Positions 1 through 12,308 are shown, counted from the stretch's first letter. The stretch: 64,000 nt of DNA from Paragyromitra xinjiangensis (GCA_038503065.1 JBCAMK010000015.1:620001-684000), one strand, 5' to 3'. Notes: a model not told the origin generated them from the letters alone. Numbers and translations: made by a program.

Positions 1-161
1 AACCCTCACTTAATCCCAATTCCTGGGATTACAGGAATCTCAATAATCACTGGCTCCGGCTCCACAATGGCCAGCGTAACCTTAATACATAGTCTCCCAG
101 TTGCTGCAGGCTCAATTAGTAACCATACGCCTGTGAGGAGCCTCTGATTTAAGGGAGTAGG

Positions 162-771
162 CTAACCAGAATTCTGAGGCGGAGAGTATCTGAACTCATA
201 TCGGTTTCCGGATGCCAGCCTCACACAAATATGTCCTCCCAGCAGCGTCCCCCGTGCCTTGAAAGATAACTCCTTCTGCAGGGTGTTATCCGTCTGATTG
301 CATCCGTAATTGACATCGAAGTACGCACGGGGATCGCCGCGTTGCGTCATGAAAAATTTGGTCGTGTTATCCGTGGCCGTATACTGCACCAACAAGCGCA
401 GTTAATCCAGTCCTACTCAATCCAAATCCAATCCGTATGTGATATCAGGCAAAAGAATACTAAAGGGCACAAACTTCACCATTAATAACCGCTCTAATCG
501 GTAATCTCGTGATCACCCCGTTCTCTAGCGTTAAGTTACTCGTGGGAGTTCCGGCAGGGTCTAAGTATAGGTGTTGATCTCCGCCACCTGCTTGCCAGAG
601 GTTCACGAGGCGGTTGTGGATGACTGGATATGATGCATTTTGGGCCTGGATGGCGAAGCCCTCGGTGATGTTGTTGGGTAGTGGCCCAATGGGAGGGAGG
701 ATACAGATTGCTTGGGCGGCGATGAGAGAGGCAGAGAGAAGGAGTATGGATTGGAGGAGCTTTTTGGCCAT
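162..771 (-). CDS. Small secreted protein of unknown function (172 aa)
   Basis: Two exons, 475-771 and 162-383, with a 91-base GT..AG intron in phase 0. The ATG at 771 is followed by a lysine pair and a strong hydrophobic segment ending AAQA, a typical signal peptide of about 21 residues. The mature part has three cysteines, two of them in the second exon, and several N-glycosylation sequons (NIT, NAS, NLT, NQT). This suggests an exported glycoprotein. I see no catalytic motif and recognise no named family. The C-terminal exon is rich in aromatic and charged residues, as in a small beta-rich domain. It could be a cell-surface protein or an effector-like protein; the sequence does not decide. 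The gene borders an AT-rich gene-poor stretch. Confidence 0.65.
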
Positions 772-3232
772 TGTTGGTATGAGGTGAGGGGGTGGGGAAT
801 ATTTTGTTTGGGATTTACACTCTCAGGGAATATGGTGGAGAAACTGTTTTTCAATTGCTTTCTGATCTGGAAGTAGTGAACAACAAGGGCTCCTGAGAAG
901 AGGCTATCTTATGAAGACGAGAATCAGTACCAAGCGGTAAGTGTTTGATTATTTCATGGACTGGCAGGCAGTATTTACATAGGCCTGATTGATTTTCATA
1001 CCGTACTCCAGCTTCGATCACAAGGCTGTTCAGAAGTGCCATTCCGGATGTTTTCACAGAAAGACAGGCCGCAGGCTGCCCTCGGCCTGGAGGAGAATAC
1101 GAACTGTGTCGCGGAAGGTACGAAAGTAGTATAATTATCACGTACATAGATTAGACAGACAGTACAACAAACATGGTCAAGAAGTTGTGCTCGTGGCACA
1201 AATCCGGGTGGACCATGTTCAGCAAGGCACGTCTCGCCAGGGTTGAAGGAAAGACTGGGGAAAAAAAAGAATCCATTGCCGGGAGATCGCATGTGTGACA
1301 TGCACATATACCCGCTGACCAGGGTGTTGTGGAATTGCTACGATAAAGTATATGGGGGCCCCAATGGCATCATGCACGAGGCTTAATACATACTCAACGG
1401 TTTGTTGTCGGAACTAAAAAGTGGCAGTTCCACAGATGGGAAATATGTTGGGAATTAGTGATTAATGGGCATGGAAAAGTAGAGGGTTTAAGGAAAACTT
1501 GTTAGTTTCTGTATGGAACCTACTGATTCGACATCCTGTAGTAGAATGATAGCTAATGTTTACTTTTTCCCCGTCGCTATTCAGCTCCTAGGGTTCTTGT
1601 GTCTAGGGTTACTTTATTAAAGGACTCCTATCTAAAGAAGCTCTTTAAATAAGGTAGATGATCCATTTGACTGTAATTACCGTGGTTGTACCGCCAATAT
1701 CCAGCTGCAGATCTTCGGGTAAAATAATAGCTTCGCCGAATCTCCGTCATTGGTCATTAGGCATGGGTCTTCTACTCTGCCAGGGAAGAAGAGGAGAACG
1801 TATAAAGTATGTTGTGTATCAACTAACGGCGTCAGCTGTGTACGTCGAGCTATAGCGCTAGCTATGAGAGGTTGTATCAATGTCGAAATTATTTACGAGA
1901 CGCATAGAGAGCATGTGGGCCCAAGTGAAGCTGTATTTATGAAGGTAACTTTTATTTTATATCTTGTAGTTCCTTTCAAGACACTTTTAGGTGTATCGAG
2001 ATTGGGTTCTATCAAAGAAATAAACTATTAGGAGTTTTCCCTAGACGAGACACCTTCCTACCTTATTTTATTGTCTAGGCGCAGATATACTAGTAGTATC
2101 GCTAGGAGAAGGTGCATCGGCCTTGGCAATGACAGTCTCATCTCCGGCGAAACCCCGTAGATGAAGTCCTTGTCAGTGCTTTTTGTGTCACCTCAGTTCG
2201 ATTCCATTGCATTCATGGGTGCCTGGGATTTGGACAGAATCGAAAGAGGCCGATAGTAGCCGTGACGGGTTTAGGTCTTAAACTCCTAGTCGACCCCCTT
2301 GGCCCACTATTTTAGAGACAACTTTCTAACAGGCTCTTCGTTTCTTTTCTGTACTATCTATACTTCGTGCCCGCTGTCGTAATTGTATTAGGTTTACTCT
2401 TACTTTTCTAAATATTTCTCGGGGTCCGCTAGCACACGGTCTAACGAGGCTCGTAGGTTCATGACCCTTTATTGGTAGTGGAAATAAAGTTCTGCTTATA
2501 TATTATAATATTAATGTTTATTTGTGCGAATATTCCAATACAACAAGCAAGGCAGTAGGACAACATCTGGAGATAAGTCTCAAGCAACCGAAAATGACTC
2601 CATTTTATAGCTTTATATTGTTGAACACCGATCGTTGGATCTATGGTGAAGATACCCTGGGTGGATATAATATAATAATATTAGGCTCTCACTCATCCTA
2701 GCGCTCAAACTGCTGTTAAACTTGTCCTCTATTGATTTGTGCTCGGGTATAGTATAATTACCCTATAAAGATATGAAATTAGAGCGAAACTATATACCTA
2801 TAAAGTAGATAACCTTATAGGAAATTACTAGCGCACATAAATTAATTAATCCCTGCCCGGACCAGCCTACGTACCCCTAGCTATAAGGCGAATATCCTTA
2901 TAATCCGAAACCTTATAGGGTAATCCTACTGTTCATAGATTAGTTAGAGGTTTCGCCTCATCATGGTAAGAATATAGCAAATTTGCAGATGTCTACTCGT
3001 TTAGTGCGGGCTATAAGTTTTAGTAATAGATAATGTATTTTACGGTACCGATTATCATCCACATGTAGTAACCGATCAGGTGCGGCAATACCAAATATCC
3101 ACAACTAAAGTAGCTGTGGCCATAAAGATTTAGCTGTATGCGTATCTATACTAGTTGGTTGTTTTTTGATAAAAAAACTATGGTATTGTGTGATTATCAC
3201 ATTTTCACCTGGCGAATTATGGAGATTTATAT
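772..3232. other. Gene-poor, AT-rich stretch
   Basis: No open frame here has an ATG, plausible splice partners and family resemblance. From about 1400 onward the DNA is increasingly TA-rich with many stops in all frames. Around 2760-2945 the motif CCTTATA and its relatives recur several times, as a poorly conserved local repeat. This fits an old decayed repeat, possibly mutated by RIP, but no element can be named. Confidence 0.5.
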
Positions 3233-3600
3233 TATCGGCGAACATGCAGAATAACACAGACCCCGAAAAGTATGATGTAGAATAACACAATCTAAATTGA
3301 CACACTGTTGACTACATATATATCAAGATACTTATGCTATTAACATCTGTCCAGCCAACACAGCAAATCTTGTATTTACTCAAGAATTCCTACCCCCTCA
3401 ACTTCAAAGACCTCATGCTCTACAGCATTGCAGTCAATGTAAACAGCCGAGAAACAAAAAACCTGTCGTTCACCTCCTGTACCATTGCTTCCAATATAAA
3501 TACTAGTGGGTTTAGAACAGGGTCGGAAGAAAAAAAGATTCCTTGTTAGTCATGGTGTGTCAATTTAGATTGTGTGTTATTCTACATGTTCGCCGTTATA
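3233..3600. repeat. Inverted-repeat (MITE-like) element, about 370 bases
   Basis: The block at 3277-3305 is the near-perfect reverse complement of 3555-3585, with one 2-base indel. The match continues outward: the bases GGCGAACATG near 3237 pair with CATGTTCGCCG near 3584-3595. The left arm carries an extra partial copy of the arm core (AGAATAACACA occurs twice, near 3248 and 3279), so the arms differ in length. The roughly 250-base interior has no convincing coding frame. Long terminal inverted repeats around a short non-coding centre are what a non-autonomous DNA transposon looks like. No clear target-site duplication could be assigned by eye. Confidence 0.55.
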
Positions 3601-3752
3601 TTATACAGTGAACAAAGGCAATATAGGTATATAGCCAAACCCCATGGCTTTAGACTCTTTAGCTGTTGATATTTGCCGATTTCCGTGCTAAATCAATTAC
3701 ACGATAAAACACATTAAAGCATTGCGTATCTACGTTTCCAGCTTAACTCCTA

Positions 3753-4945
3753 TTAGGAATAATACGCCGGTGACTCTCCCTCAACATCTCCCCAAATGCT
3801 CTCCAATACATCCACCACCTCCTGCGGTAATGGCCCTCTGCCAATATCTTCAACATTACTCTCAAGCTGTGAGACCTTGCTAAACCCTAAAATGAGACCA
3901 TCACCATCGCGTAGTGCTGAATGATACACAAGCCAACGCAAAGATGCTTCCGGTCCTTTCATTCCGAGAGGCTCGGTCACGGCGGAAAGTTGCTTGAAGG
4001 CAGTATGCATAGAAGGTCGGTTCCATGTGCTGGAATGGAAGTCTCCAAGCGGGTTTCCAGGTTCGTAGCGGGTCCCTTTGAGGGCAGCACCGCCACGAGT
4101 GAGATTCCCCGTGAAGAAGCCACCGGCGAGAGGACTGCGAGGTTCCCAAAGGATTAGCAAGAATTGAGTTATTTCCAAGAAGTGGGATGGGAGCAATGGG
4201 TTTGATCGTGGCTTGGAGCTACAAGCTAAATGGGAACAAACCTGAATGCATTATAAGTTATATCATTGGCTCTGAGTAAGGGAAAGAGATCCAGTTCTGC
4301 TCCCCTACATAGAGGATTGTACTGTCCCTGATATACAGTTGGTTTGACATAACCTTTTTCTTCACAAACCTCAAGGAGATCTTTCAACATAGCGGCTGAA
4401 AAGTTTGATACACCCCACTGAAATAGACAAAATTCATTAACAGGGACACGTCCTTTCACTAATGACGCTGTAGGATAGACTCACTTTCCCAAATTTCCCC
4501 TCTTTGTAGATCTCGTCAAAGGTTCTAGCAGTTTCCTCAAGTGGTGTCTCATAATCTGGACGATGGCAGTAAAGCACATTCACCTAAGATTGTAAGAATT
4601 CAACGCCGTTGCCTCAAATAAAAACCACTAGAAACATACCTTCTCCACGCCTAAAGCTTTCAAACTTCCTTCGAAAGAACTACGAATAGCTGTCGACTTC
4701 AGCGACCCAGGCCCTCCACTTAGAATTTTTGTATCCACGACAAATCCTTCCTCAACCGCCTCAACATCGTGAATCAACTTCTCAGAAGTTCCAGGAGCGG
4801 ACGGCGGGTATCTAGCAGCAGTATCGATGTTCTTGATGCTATGCGACTTGAAGGTATCTAGTAGTGGCCGAAGACTGCCTACAGTCGAGTATGCTGCGCC
4901 GCCACCGAATGATGCACCTCCTATGATAAGATTGATTTTTACCAT
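3753..4945 (-). CDS. Aldo-keto reductase, aflatoxin-aldehyde-reductase (AKR7) type
   Basis: Four exons: 4640-4945, 4485-4583, 4242-4417 and 3753-4134, giving 320 aa, the usual length for AKR7-like fungal enzymes. The family is an NADPH-dependent TIM barrel reducing aldehydes and ketones. The catalytic tetrad is visible: Asp and Tyr in NIDTAARY (exon 1), Lys in VVDTKI, and His in YCHRPD (exon 2), followed by WGVSNF at the start of exon 3. The C-terminal exon has the expected SPLAGGF motif and a GFSKVSQLESN cofactor-phosphate-binding stretch. All introns have GT..AG ends and consistent phases. It probably acts in the cytosol on small aldehydes; the actual substrate cannot be read from the sequence. 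No biosynthetic cluster partners are adjacent. Confidence 0.9.
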
Positions 4946-6064
4946 GTTTTGGGTTAGGGGGATTTTTGATAGTTAAGAAAAGTTAATGTGAGGTAAAGGG
5001 TGTGCTAAAAGCCAATTTTTATGATGGTTTCCTAATTCCGAATACCGGGGACTACGAAGTATTTCTAGATTACCAAGCAACTCCAGCCCTATCTTTAAAA
5101 GACTCGCTAAAATTATACCACACGTACTTCCGATCCTGAGTGTATCTCCGAGTAGAGGCCTACCGTACGAGAACTCCCCATCAATGTATATTCGCCGGGT
5201 TCCATACATCCCGTACCATTGGTAACCCACGGAACCTCGCTCTCGGCCGGTAGACTATTTGTAAGTCTCCTGGTGAACTAACCAACTTGGTATACGTCGA
5301 ATGGGCCAGGAGCTCGGTAATCCGTGAATTTGTTGAGATGGAAAAAGCCAAGAACCGCGATCAACTAAGCAAAGTGATATAAGATGTTAACGGTATTCCG
5401 TGGTATGCAACATCATTCTCGTCTCTAAAGGCCCACAATTCTGGTCTGAAATCATGCATGGTGTCTATCTTATGCCCAAAAATGACTAGGTCCTTAGGTG
5501 GTTCTTTGTACAGTTCTAGGCAAATAAAAGTGACGAGGTATCATGCCAAAGCAGCCGCAGTCTTCAACCAATCTTATTTCGCCATATATTTATCGGGTAC
5601 CAAGCTAGCCCTCATATAGGAAGAAAGAAAGAAAAGAGCTCACCCCCTACGATGCTACTTCACGATCTCCCAGTTAAAAATACACCCTACTATATGCAAT
5701 TATATCATAAAATACCGTGTAGTGCATACGCAACGGCAGTGACTTTATAAATACTTGGATTTACAACTCTAGATGCCTTCAGGAACATTGAGCAAAAGAG
5801 CTCAAACATAGAAACCTGATAAAGGATACACGATAGCTCGCATACAACCGGGTCCGGCGCAGTGAACATGGGGGATAGCCAAAAATCTTTTCATAAATTC
5901 ATTAATCTTTTACATGATACAATCTTCCATAAAAAGCGCAAAAGAACATCCAAAGGGCTCCACAAAAACCAGTGCTTTCCCTTCCCAAAAACAATCCAAA
6001 ATCCTGACGACTAAAAAAAACTCCCAAAACTCAAAAAATCTCCGGTGCAAAAAAATCGCCACAA
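4946..6064. other. Intergenic, no gene seen
   Basis: Holds the promoter of the reductase and the 3' flank of the annexin gene. Short open frames near 4973-5230 lack an ATG context or homology. An A-rich, AT-heavy segment at about 5900-6060 precedes the annexin stop and probably carries its 3' UTR. Confidence 0.5.
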
Positions 6065-8727
6065 TTAATCCCGAATCATTTTAACCAAAAAGTCCTCAAA
6101 TATCCCATCAACAACAGCATCTCTCATCCGTTTCCCAAGATCAATCCTGAATTTTCTCTTATATGCCTGTTTCACTTTCTCCAGATGGTACGGGTCCCAG
6201 TGTACCCTAACACAGCGACTGATTAATAAATCCTCTCTGCCGGAGTCTACTAGTGCGCAAATAGCTTGTTCAAGGAGTTTAGCATCACGAAGAGGCTTGT
6301 CGATCGCGCCGTTGAGAACGTGGAGGAGCGTTTCACCCTGTAATAAAGCAGTGTCAGTCATAATCTTTCTTAGCACTAACACCTTCAAAACTTACAACAA
6401 GATTCTTAGAATGCCTCATGATCGCCTTCGGCAAATCCCTCCCATGCACATTCCTATACGTTATCGCCATCTCTCTAATCCACGCATCACTCCTATTCAC
6501 AATAATCCCAATCATCAACGTCTCTCCACCCCCCCTCCCATCCATCCTCTCCAAAATCTCCCCTAAACGTCTAACATCCTCCTTAACCCCATCAAAATCA
6601 ATCTTCGCGCCATCCTCCATCCTCACCCCCTCCAACTGGATCAAAACCGCCATTCGGAATTTATTAGCAACTAGCTCATTCCGAACCGCCTTTTCTAGCG
6701 AATTATCATATTTTGCATCCTTGAACCCGTCTTTAATCTTCCAGATCTCTTCGTTAGATTTACCCATAAGCGCTTCGATGAGTAGTTCATTACGGGTTTC
6801 GCGTTTCTGGTACCAGCAGTTTGCGAACCATGCTTCCGACTCGTACGGCCCGAGGGCGGTTGCGAAGGCGAGTTTGCCGAAGGAGGTGGAGGCGAAGGCG
6901 GTTTTTATGTGTTTGGCTACATTCACCTGTTTGAAGATACGTTTATACTCTCTTCTGAGTAACACAATCTGGCTTGAGGAGAGGGTTGGGAGGATCTGGA
7001 TTAATGCCGTTGGGGATGGACGGAAGCTTTTCAGTGAGGATAGGATTGCTTTTGCGTCTGCAGAGGGGTCGTAAGGTGGTGAAGGAGGCCTTGAGGGGAT
7101 AACTGGAGTGACGAGCGGTGTGCTGTGGGAAGAATGGGCGGAGGGTCCGAGTGAGAAGGAGTCGATGGAGTGGCTAGCGACGGAGACTGAGGTGGTGGAG
7201 TAGAATGAAGATCCACCAGAGGGAGAGATGACTGGGGATGGGAGGGGAGAGATGGATTGATAGGTTCCGAAGTAAGGCTGGAGGGAAGGTGAGGGTGGAG
7301 GCAGACCACCAGAACCCGAAGTGGGACCCCCGATGGAGAGAGTAGATAAGGATGGGATTGACAGACCACCAGGGCCCGAACTTGAGCTTGGTCCGAGAAC
7401 GGAAAGGTGTGGGGGTGGCGGGATTGTGGATATCGAGTTGCTACTACCATGACCAGGGTATTGCGAGGGAGGCAGAGGCGGGACTTGGTATATGCTGGTG
7501 AGAGAACTGGTTTTCCCGTGCCCTGTTGGCGGGGCAGAGTATGAGTGGGCATATTGAACATTTACCGACGACGTCGATGCCGAATGTTGATGCTGTGTCG
7601 TGCTTGCAGTGGTAGATGTGGTAGTTTGCAAATCACCATAATAATCCGGGTTGTTATACTGTGGTGGGGTCTGCCCAGGTGGATATACCCCAACACCAGC
7701 ACCAAACCCTGGAACTGCAGGACCATATTTTGGATCCAGCGGTGGGGGTGCTGATATCTGGGGCGCTACGTATGCGCCTGGGGAAGGCGGCGGGAGTGGA
7801 GGAGGGAACCCACTATCTTGAGGTGGTGGGTATCCATACGGTGCTAGCTGGGCATTATATTGTTGACCTTGCTGTGGCTGCGGCGAATAAACACCAGATG
7901 AGGGTGGTGGGTATTGCCCCTGCGGTGGAGGCGGCAATACTATTGGTGACTGCCCTGAGGGAGGGTAATCTTTTAAAAAAAGATGATTATTAGCTACTGA
8001 TATTAAACAAATAACAATGCCAAATAGTTGAGTAAATAAAGGTATATGACTTACTATATTGCGGTGCCACATAGTGTCCCCCCTCCGACGAGATTGGAGA
8101 TACCGGACTATAAGGATCTGAACCCCCATAGCCTTGACCAAAATTTCCCCCAGAATTATCCGTATGCGAGGATTGATACCCGCCTCCAATACCACCACCA
8201 ACGCTGACATACCCATGAGCTCCAGCATAACCAGAAATACTCCTATCCATTGTCTCCCCCGCTACCTTTTTGCCCAAGGAACGCGTGTTCCCATCATCTT
8301 CAGAGCCAACGCTATTGACGACTGAGAATTCCGATCCAGCACGAGATGGCGAGCTCTCCGAGGTCAATGCGTTCGAGGACTTGCTTTTTTCGCGCTCTTT
8401 GTTCGCCCGGCGATCTTTCTTAGCCTGCTCGTACTCAGCATGCTCAGGTGTTCCTCTCTCTGGCTTTGGCATTTCTGGATCGTAGCCGAAGGAGGAGGTG
8501 GACGATACTGAAGGCGAATATAGGGGCGGTTCTACACGGTGTAAATAAGGGAACAGTGCGTAATGCGCGGTGTCGAAACTGTATCGGAGAGAGAGCACCA
8601 GCGACGATAAGTCGAGGTCTCTCGCCGCCAAGTCTGAGGAGAGCAGGGATAAATTGAGGCTCCGCTGTGTGACGGTAAAACCAGCACCGAGCGGCAGGAA
8701 GGGGGCGCCCTGTTGTCCGTTGTCCAT
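6065..8727 (-). CDS. Annexin with long Pro/Gln/Ser-rich N-terminal tail (839 aa)
   Basis: Three exons: 8055-8727, 6396-7969 and 6065-6337. The joins are phase 1 and phase 0. Residues to about 520 are low complexity: a charged stretch (about 80-115) then Pro/Gly/Tyr/Gln-rich and Ser-rich sequence. The last roughly 315 residues form an annexin core of four helical repeats; the fourth, with EDLLISRCVRV and a C-terminal FEDFLVKMI, is the clearest. Annexins bind acidic membranes, usually through calcium sites of the GxGT type. Here those loops are degenerate: repeat 1 reads FRPSPTAL where a GxGTDE-like loop is expected, so calcium binding may be weak or lost. Long disordered tails are known in filamentous-fungal annexins and resemble sequences prone to phase separation. 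A role in membrane traffic or septal biology is inference. Confidence 0.85.
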
Positions 8728-10199
8728 AATGTGAATCGGGTTTTACTGGTACACGTACGCATAAGAAGGGGGGAAGTACTATCGTGATCGAGGATAGCTT
8801 GAAGGAATACATCTGGCGGCTATTGACACACTTGACACATCAGACGCGAGTGACATCTGGTGAAGCCAATGGGATACGCGCCATGGACAAGCGACCGTTA
8901 CACACGTGGCTGGCACCAGAGTGCCAAGATGCTGCGGAGTGGGAATTGAGAGATCTGGATCGTGGGATTATCGACGATTAATTGGAAACTAATCGAGAAG
9001 AACCGACTAGAAGCATTCTACATCTGACCGACATCGCTGCAAAGTGCATATTATCGGTATGACATGTGCAGGAAGTGATGTGTTGGTGCATGTCTGATGC
9101 GTGGGGTGTAAATTTATTAGATTCACCTGCACTGTCAGTCCGTGCTAGGTTCGTACTGATGAAACCCTACATGATACTGCATAGACTATCACTCGATGTT
9201 AACCGAGCAGCCCACGGTATGTATATGCGATCTCACTACCCCTTACTTCCACACAGCTGCTCATGGGCGATGACACTGTCTCTTTTTTGTTATAGCTTTG
9301 AGTGATTGTGATTGCAAGTAGAAGCCTGGTACCTAGGCCAGCGTTAAGTTACCTTGAGATACCCCCGAGACTTAATCCCCCCAAATTGAATATTCAGGCC
9401 AAAAACTACAGTACTAAAACCTGAACGGTACTCTCAGCAGCGTGCCCCGAAAATACAGTTGGGTGTATGCTAAGAAAACTATTGCGTCTGCCAATGAAGG
9501 TTTTAGGCGTTGATAGCATTGACAAACCATGGGAGAAAACAACCAGTAGAAAGATAGGGATATTGTCTTAGTCTCAGAGATAGCTAGCAGTGACGACTGC
9601 GATGTCCTAGAAAGCGTTTGAATAAGTTGTTATTGCGCCATTTAATCGCCTTAGATGCCTCCAGGGTTGACATAGCTCGCACACTCCCTCGGTTGAGTAG
9701 GCCCTAGACTATAAGTGGGTGGCATCTACTTCTGAGTGTATTGAATGCCCTCTATTGAGGGCGGTGGGGTTAGCGACCAGAGGTCTCTCCTTATCAGGTA
9801 GAAAGTGCCGTAAGGCGAGACTATTAGGAGGTAGCGTCAAACTTCCTCCGAGCCCTACTATATAACGAGTGATATATGATGACGATAAAGTAATCCTACG
9901 AGACTTTTATCCCGCCGGAAATGTAAGACGCGAGACTATACTATTTTTTCTTTAGACCACTTATGTTAAACACCCGGAAGATTTAGGAAGCGGGCTTTTG
10001 AAAACACCTTAGTAAAGATCGCTCTCCCCTATTATTCTACGTCGTGGGTACCTACCGGCCATTCTATGCCTACCACAAATTCCCGTATATGTAATTTTTA
10101 CATTGAAATCCCTCTGCATAGCACGTAAATCTAACGAAAACCTGTTTATCCACATAATCCTCAGAGAGAATCCACATTTTCATCGCTATCCCATCCTTA
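8728..10199. other. Intergenic, AT-rich in its second half
   Basis: Contains the annexin promoter at its left end. Open frames at 8784-8981 and 9066-9305 have no recognisable features or splice partners. From about 9300 to 10060 the DNA has frequent stops in every frame and looks like decayed repeat sequence. Nothing nameable. Confidence 0.45.
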
Positions 10200-10949
10200 A
10201 TGGCCTCGCCTACCACGCGTAGGGATGACTTACCCCATATCCGCCACATTGTGCACATCCATAATAAACCCCGCGAATCCGAAGCACTTGACATGTTAAA
10301 CAGAATCGCTCTCCTCGTCAAACCTATTATGATTCGGCGGGGCTACACAATTGGTTATCTAACAGAATTCTGCCCCCAAGAAGAAGCAGACCGAGATCTT
10401 GCTGGTAGATTGTTATTCGGTTCTCATCCCAAAAACGCGCTTCAAGGATGAAATCTAACTTATCCTAGGACTGAACGTTTCTTGGGGACAGTATATTTAC
10501 ATTCGTCTTCGCTACAATGATTCAACATTTAGGGACTTTGAAGACTGTATGGGGACGATGCTTCATGAGTACGGTTCCGCACCTTATTTCCTCGATACTA
10601 TTTGCTTACTATATATCACTCTGATAGACTTGTCCATAACGTTCATGACGAACATGACCGGAAGTTCGACAGACTCTATAAAGAGCATGTAGAAGAATAT
10701 GCAACAGTAAGACGCCACGCCTCATACGATAATGAAGGACGATACATCTTTGATGAAAAACACTTGGGGAATGACAAAGGGAAACTGTACAGCTTTACTC
10801 GTCTTAAAGCTTTGTCTGCAGCCAAACATGCGTATAGAAGGAGATGTAGGGAGTATGAAGATGAGGGCATGTGGACATGTAAAGCGTGCTTACGCTTCAA
10901 CTCGAAACTTGCACTTGACTGTGAGGCCTGTAGCTCGAAGCGGGATTGA
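10200..10949 (+). CDS. WLM-domain (Wss1-type) DNA-protein crosslink metalloprotease with RanBP2 zinc finger, 213 aa
   Basis: Three exons: 10200-10419, 10469-10568 and 10628-10949, with introns of 49 and 59 bases. Splicing recreates the WLM core: LLFGLNVS at the first join, and at the second the zinc-metalloprotease motif TMLHELVHNVH, with His106, Glu107, His110 and His113 as metal and catalytic residues, followed by DEHD. The C-terminus (about 185-205) has a RanBP2-type zinc finger, WTCKAC..FNSKLALDCEAC. Wss1/SPRTN family proteases cut proteins crosslinked to DNA and act with SUMO and Cdc48. Many Wss1 proteins are longer and carry SUMO- or Cdc48-binding tails; none is obvious here, so this is a compact form. 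It sits alone between AT-rich blocks. The first intron could be mis-called because read-through also stays open for 17 codons, but only this join restores the family sequence. Confidence 0.85.
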
Positions 10950-11408
10950 TGAACAGCCTTGGTGGGCCTGGGGAAGAATCTAATCCTGAGGTTAACAAGG
11001 GGCCTGGCGAACCCTGATCGTTCATAGCTGCTAAAGGGGATTTTGTACGAGTAATTAAATAGGTACTCGCGAGTGACCCTATCTAGTCTTGAAATAAATA
11101 CCTTCACCCTGATGCTTTTTATCTACATGTACTTTCCGACACGCTTTCCTATTGAATAGCTGCCATTAAACCTTCCATCTCTCGAAAACTATGCCCATAA
11201 ATAACGTGCTAATGATCTTGGTTTGGCAGACGAGGCAACCGGTACACTCCATAACAATACAAAAGATCACCTAAGTGTCGGCAGACAGCCATCCACAAGA
11301 TATCAGAATTTCAGAGGTTTGATTTCGGATCATTTAAGAATCAAAATTAGGTACAATTTCCACAAGTACACTGTACGTACATGCTTCCACAAAGATTAAA
11401 CCCTATTA
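10950..11408. other. Intergenic between convergent genes
   Basis: The 3' flanks of the WLM protease and the ankyrin gene. No coding frame with support; the antisense frame from 11107 only mirrors the protease exon. Confidence 0.5.
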
Positions 11409-12308
11409 TTATCGGTACCAGCCCGGGAATACAATTTTATTGCCCTTCCAGCGTCGGTAAGCCACCCCTCTATAAAGTATTCTTTTCAGCTCCCTAACTT
11501 CCTCTTTACCTTTGTTAGACCTCGATACCCTTAAATGCATATCATCGATAACCGTAGATCCGTGCATATTTTCAGCAGCGACATCAACTCCCATCTCGAT
11601 AAGATGCTCAATGACTTTCACATGTGGTGTAGCCCCCCAATCAAACCTCACACGTGCAATCTGTTCAAGCTTCGCACGTGCGATCAGTACAGCCCAATGA
11701 AGCACGGTAACCTCACCACGATAACGTCTAGAAATATCGGCTCCCCGTTCCAACAGAAGACAGACCAAAGTGTACTGTGATGCTATCACGGCACACAAGA
11801 GGGGTGTGTATCCCCGCATATCTAAACATTCCGTGTCTGCGCCGTTATCTAGCAAAATCTCTACCATCACTCGGTTGCAGTGATATACAGCCGCATGAAG
11901 CGGTTTCGCAGTACCAGGTTCATTGAGATTGACGTCTGCTCCTTTGTCCAGCAAGAGCTTTACCATCGCTAAATTCTGGCAATCAACAGCACAATAAAGT
12001 GCTGTACGATCCCCCCGTGCATTTCTAAAACCTCCACGCGATTGCGAGGCTATGTGTCTAGGGGCAAAGTAGTCGATATCGACACCTTTCTCTAGCAGGA
12101 TACGAGCTAGTGTTTCATGGCCTTTCCAAACAGCCCACTGTAGTGCTGACAGTGGGCCTACATCTTCCATCGCACATCTGTGAAGTAGAGGTGTCAGGAG
12201 GCTGGCGAGACGTCTGTTGGTTCTGAGGAAAGAAGACATGTTTTTCAGTTGTTTGAGGTTTTCTGCAACCAGAAGAAGCAATTCGTTGGGGAGACCAAGG
12301 AGGGGCAT
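11409..12308 (-). CDS. F-box-like plus ankyrin-repeat protein (299 aa)
   Basis: Single exon with ATG at 12308. Residues 3-45 look like a short F-box (LGLPNELLLLVAENL followed by a Leu-rich helix and LTPLLHRC). From about residue 53 come ankyrin repeats: the first at about 53-80 (ALQWAVWKGHETLARILLEKGVD), then ALYCAVDCQNLAMVKLLLDKGADVN, PLHAAVYHCNRVMVEILLDNGAD, PLLCAVIASQYTLVCLLLERGAD and VLHWAVLIA.. with an insertion before VIEHLIEMGVD. Each shows the A-x(n)-LLL-x-x-GAD pattern. F-box/ankyrin proteins are abundant in Pezizomycotina and are thought to be substrate receptors of SCF ubiquitin ligases. The target is unknown. The last roughly 50 residues are basic and non-repetitive. Confidence 0.85.
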   Translation of the reverse strand: MPLLGLPNELLLLVAENLKQLKNMSSFLRTNRRLASLLTPLLHRCAMEDVGPLSALQWAVWKGHETLARILLEKGVDIDYFAPRHIASQSRGGFRNARGDRTALYCAVDCQNLAMVKLLLDKGADVNLNEPGTAKPLHAAVYHCNRVMVEILLDNGADTECLDMRGYTPLLCAVIASQYTLVCLLLERGADISRRYRGEVTVLHWAVLIARAKLEQIARVRFDWGATPHVKVIEHLIEMGVDVAAENMHGSTVIDDMHLRVSRSNKGKEEVRELKRILYRGVAYRRWKGNKIVFPGWYR

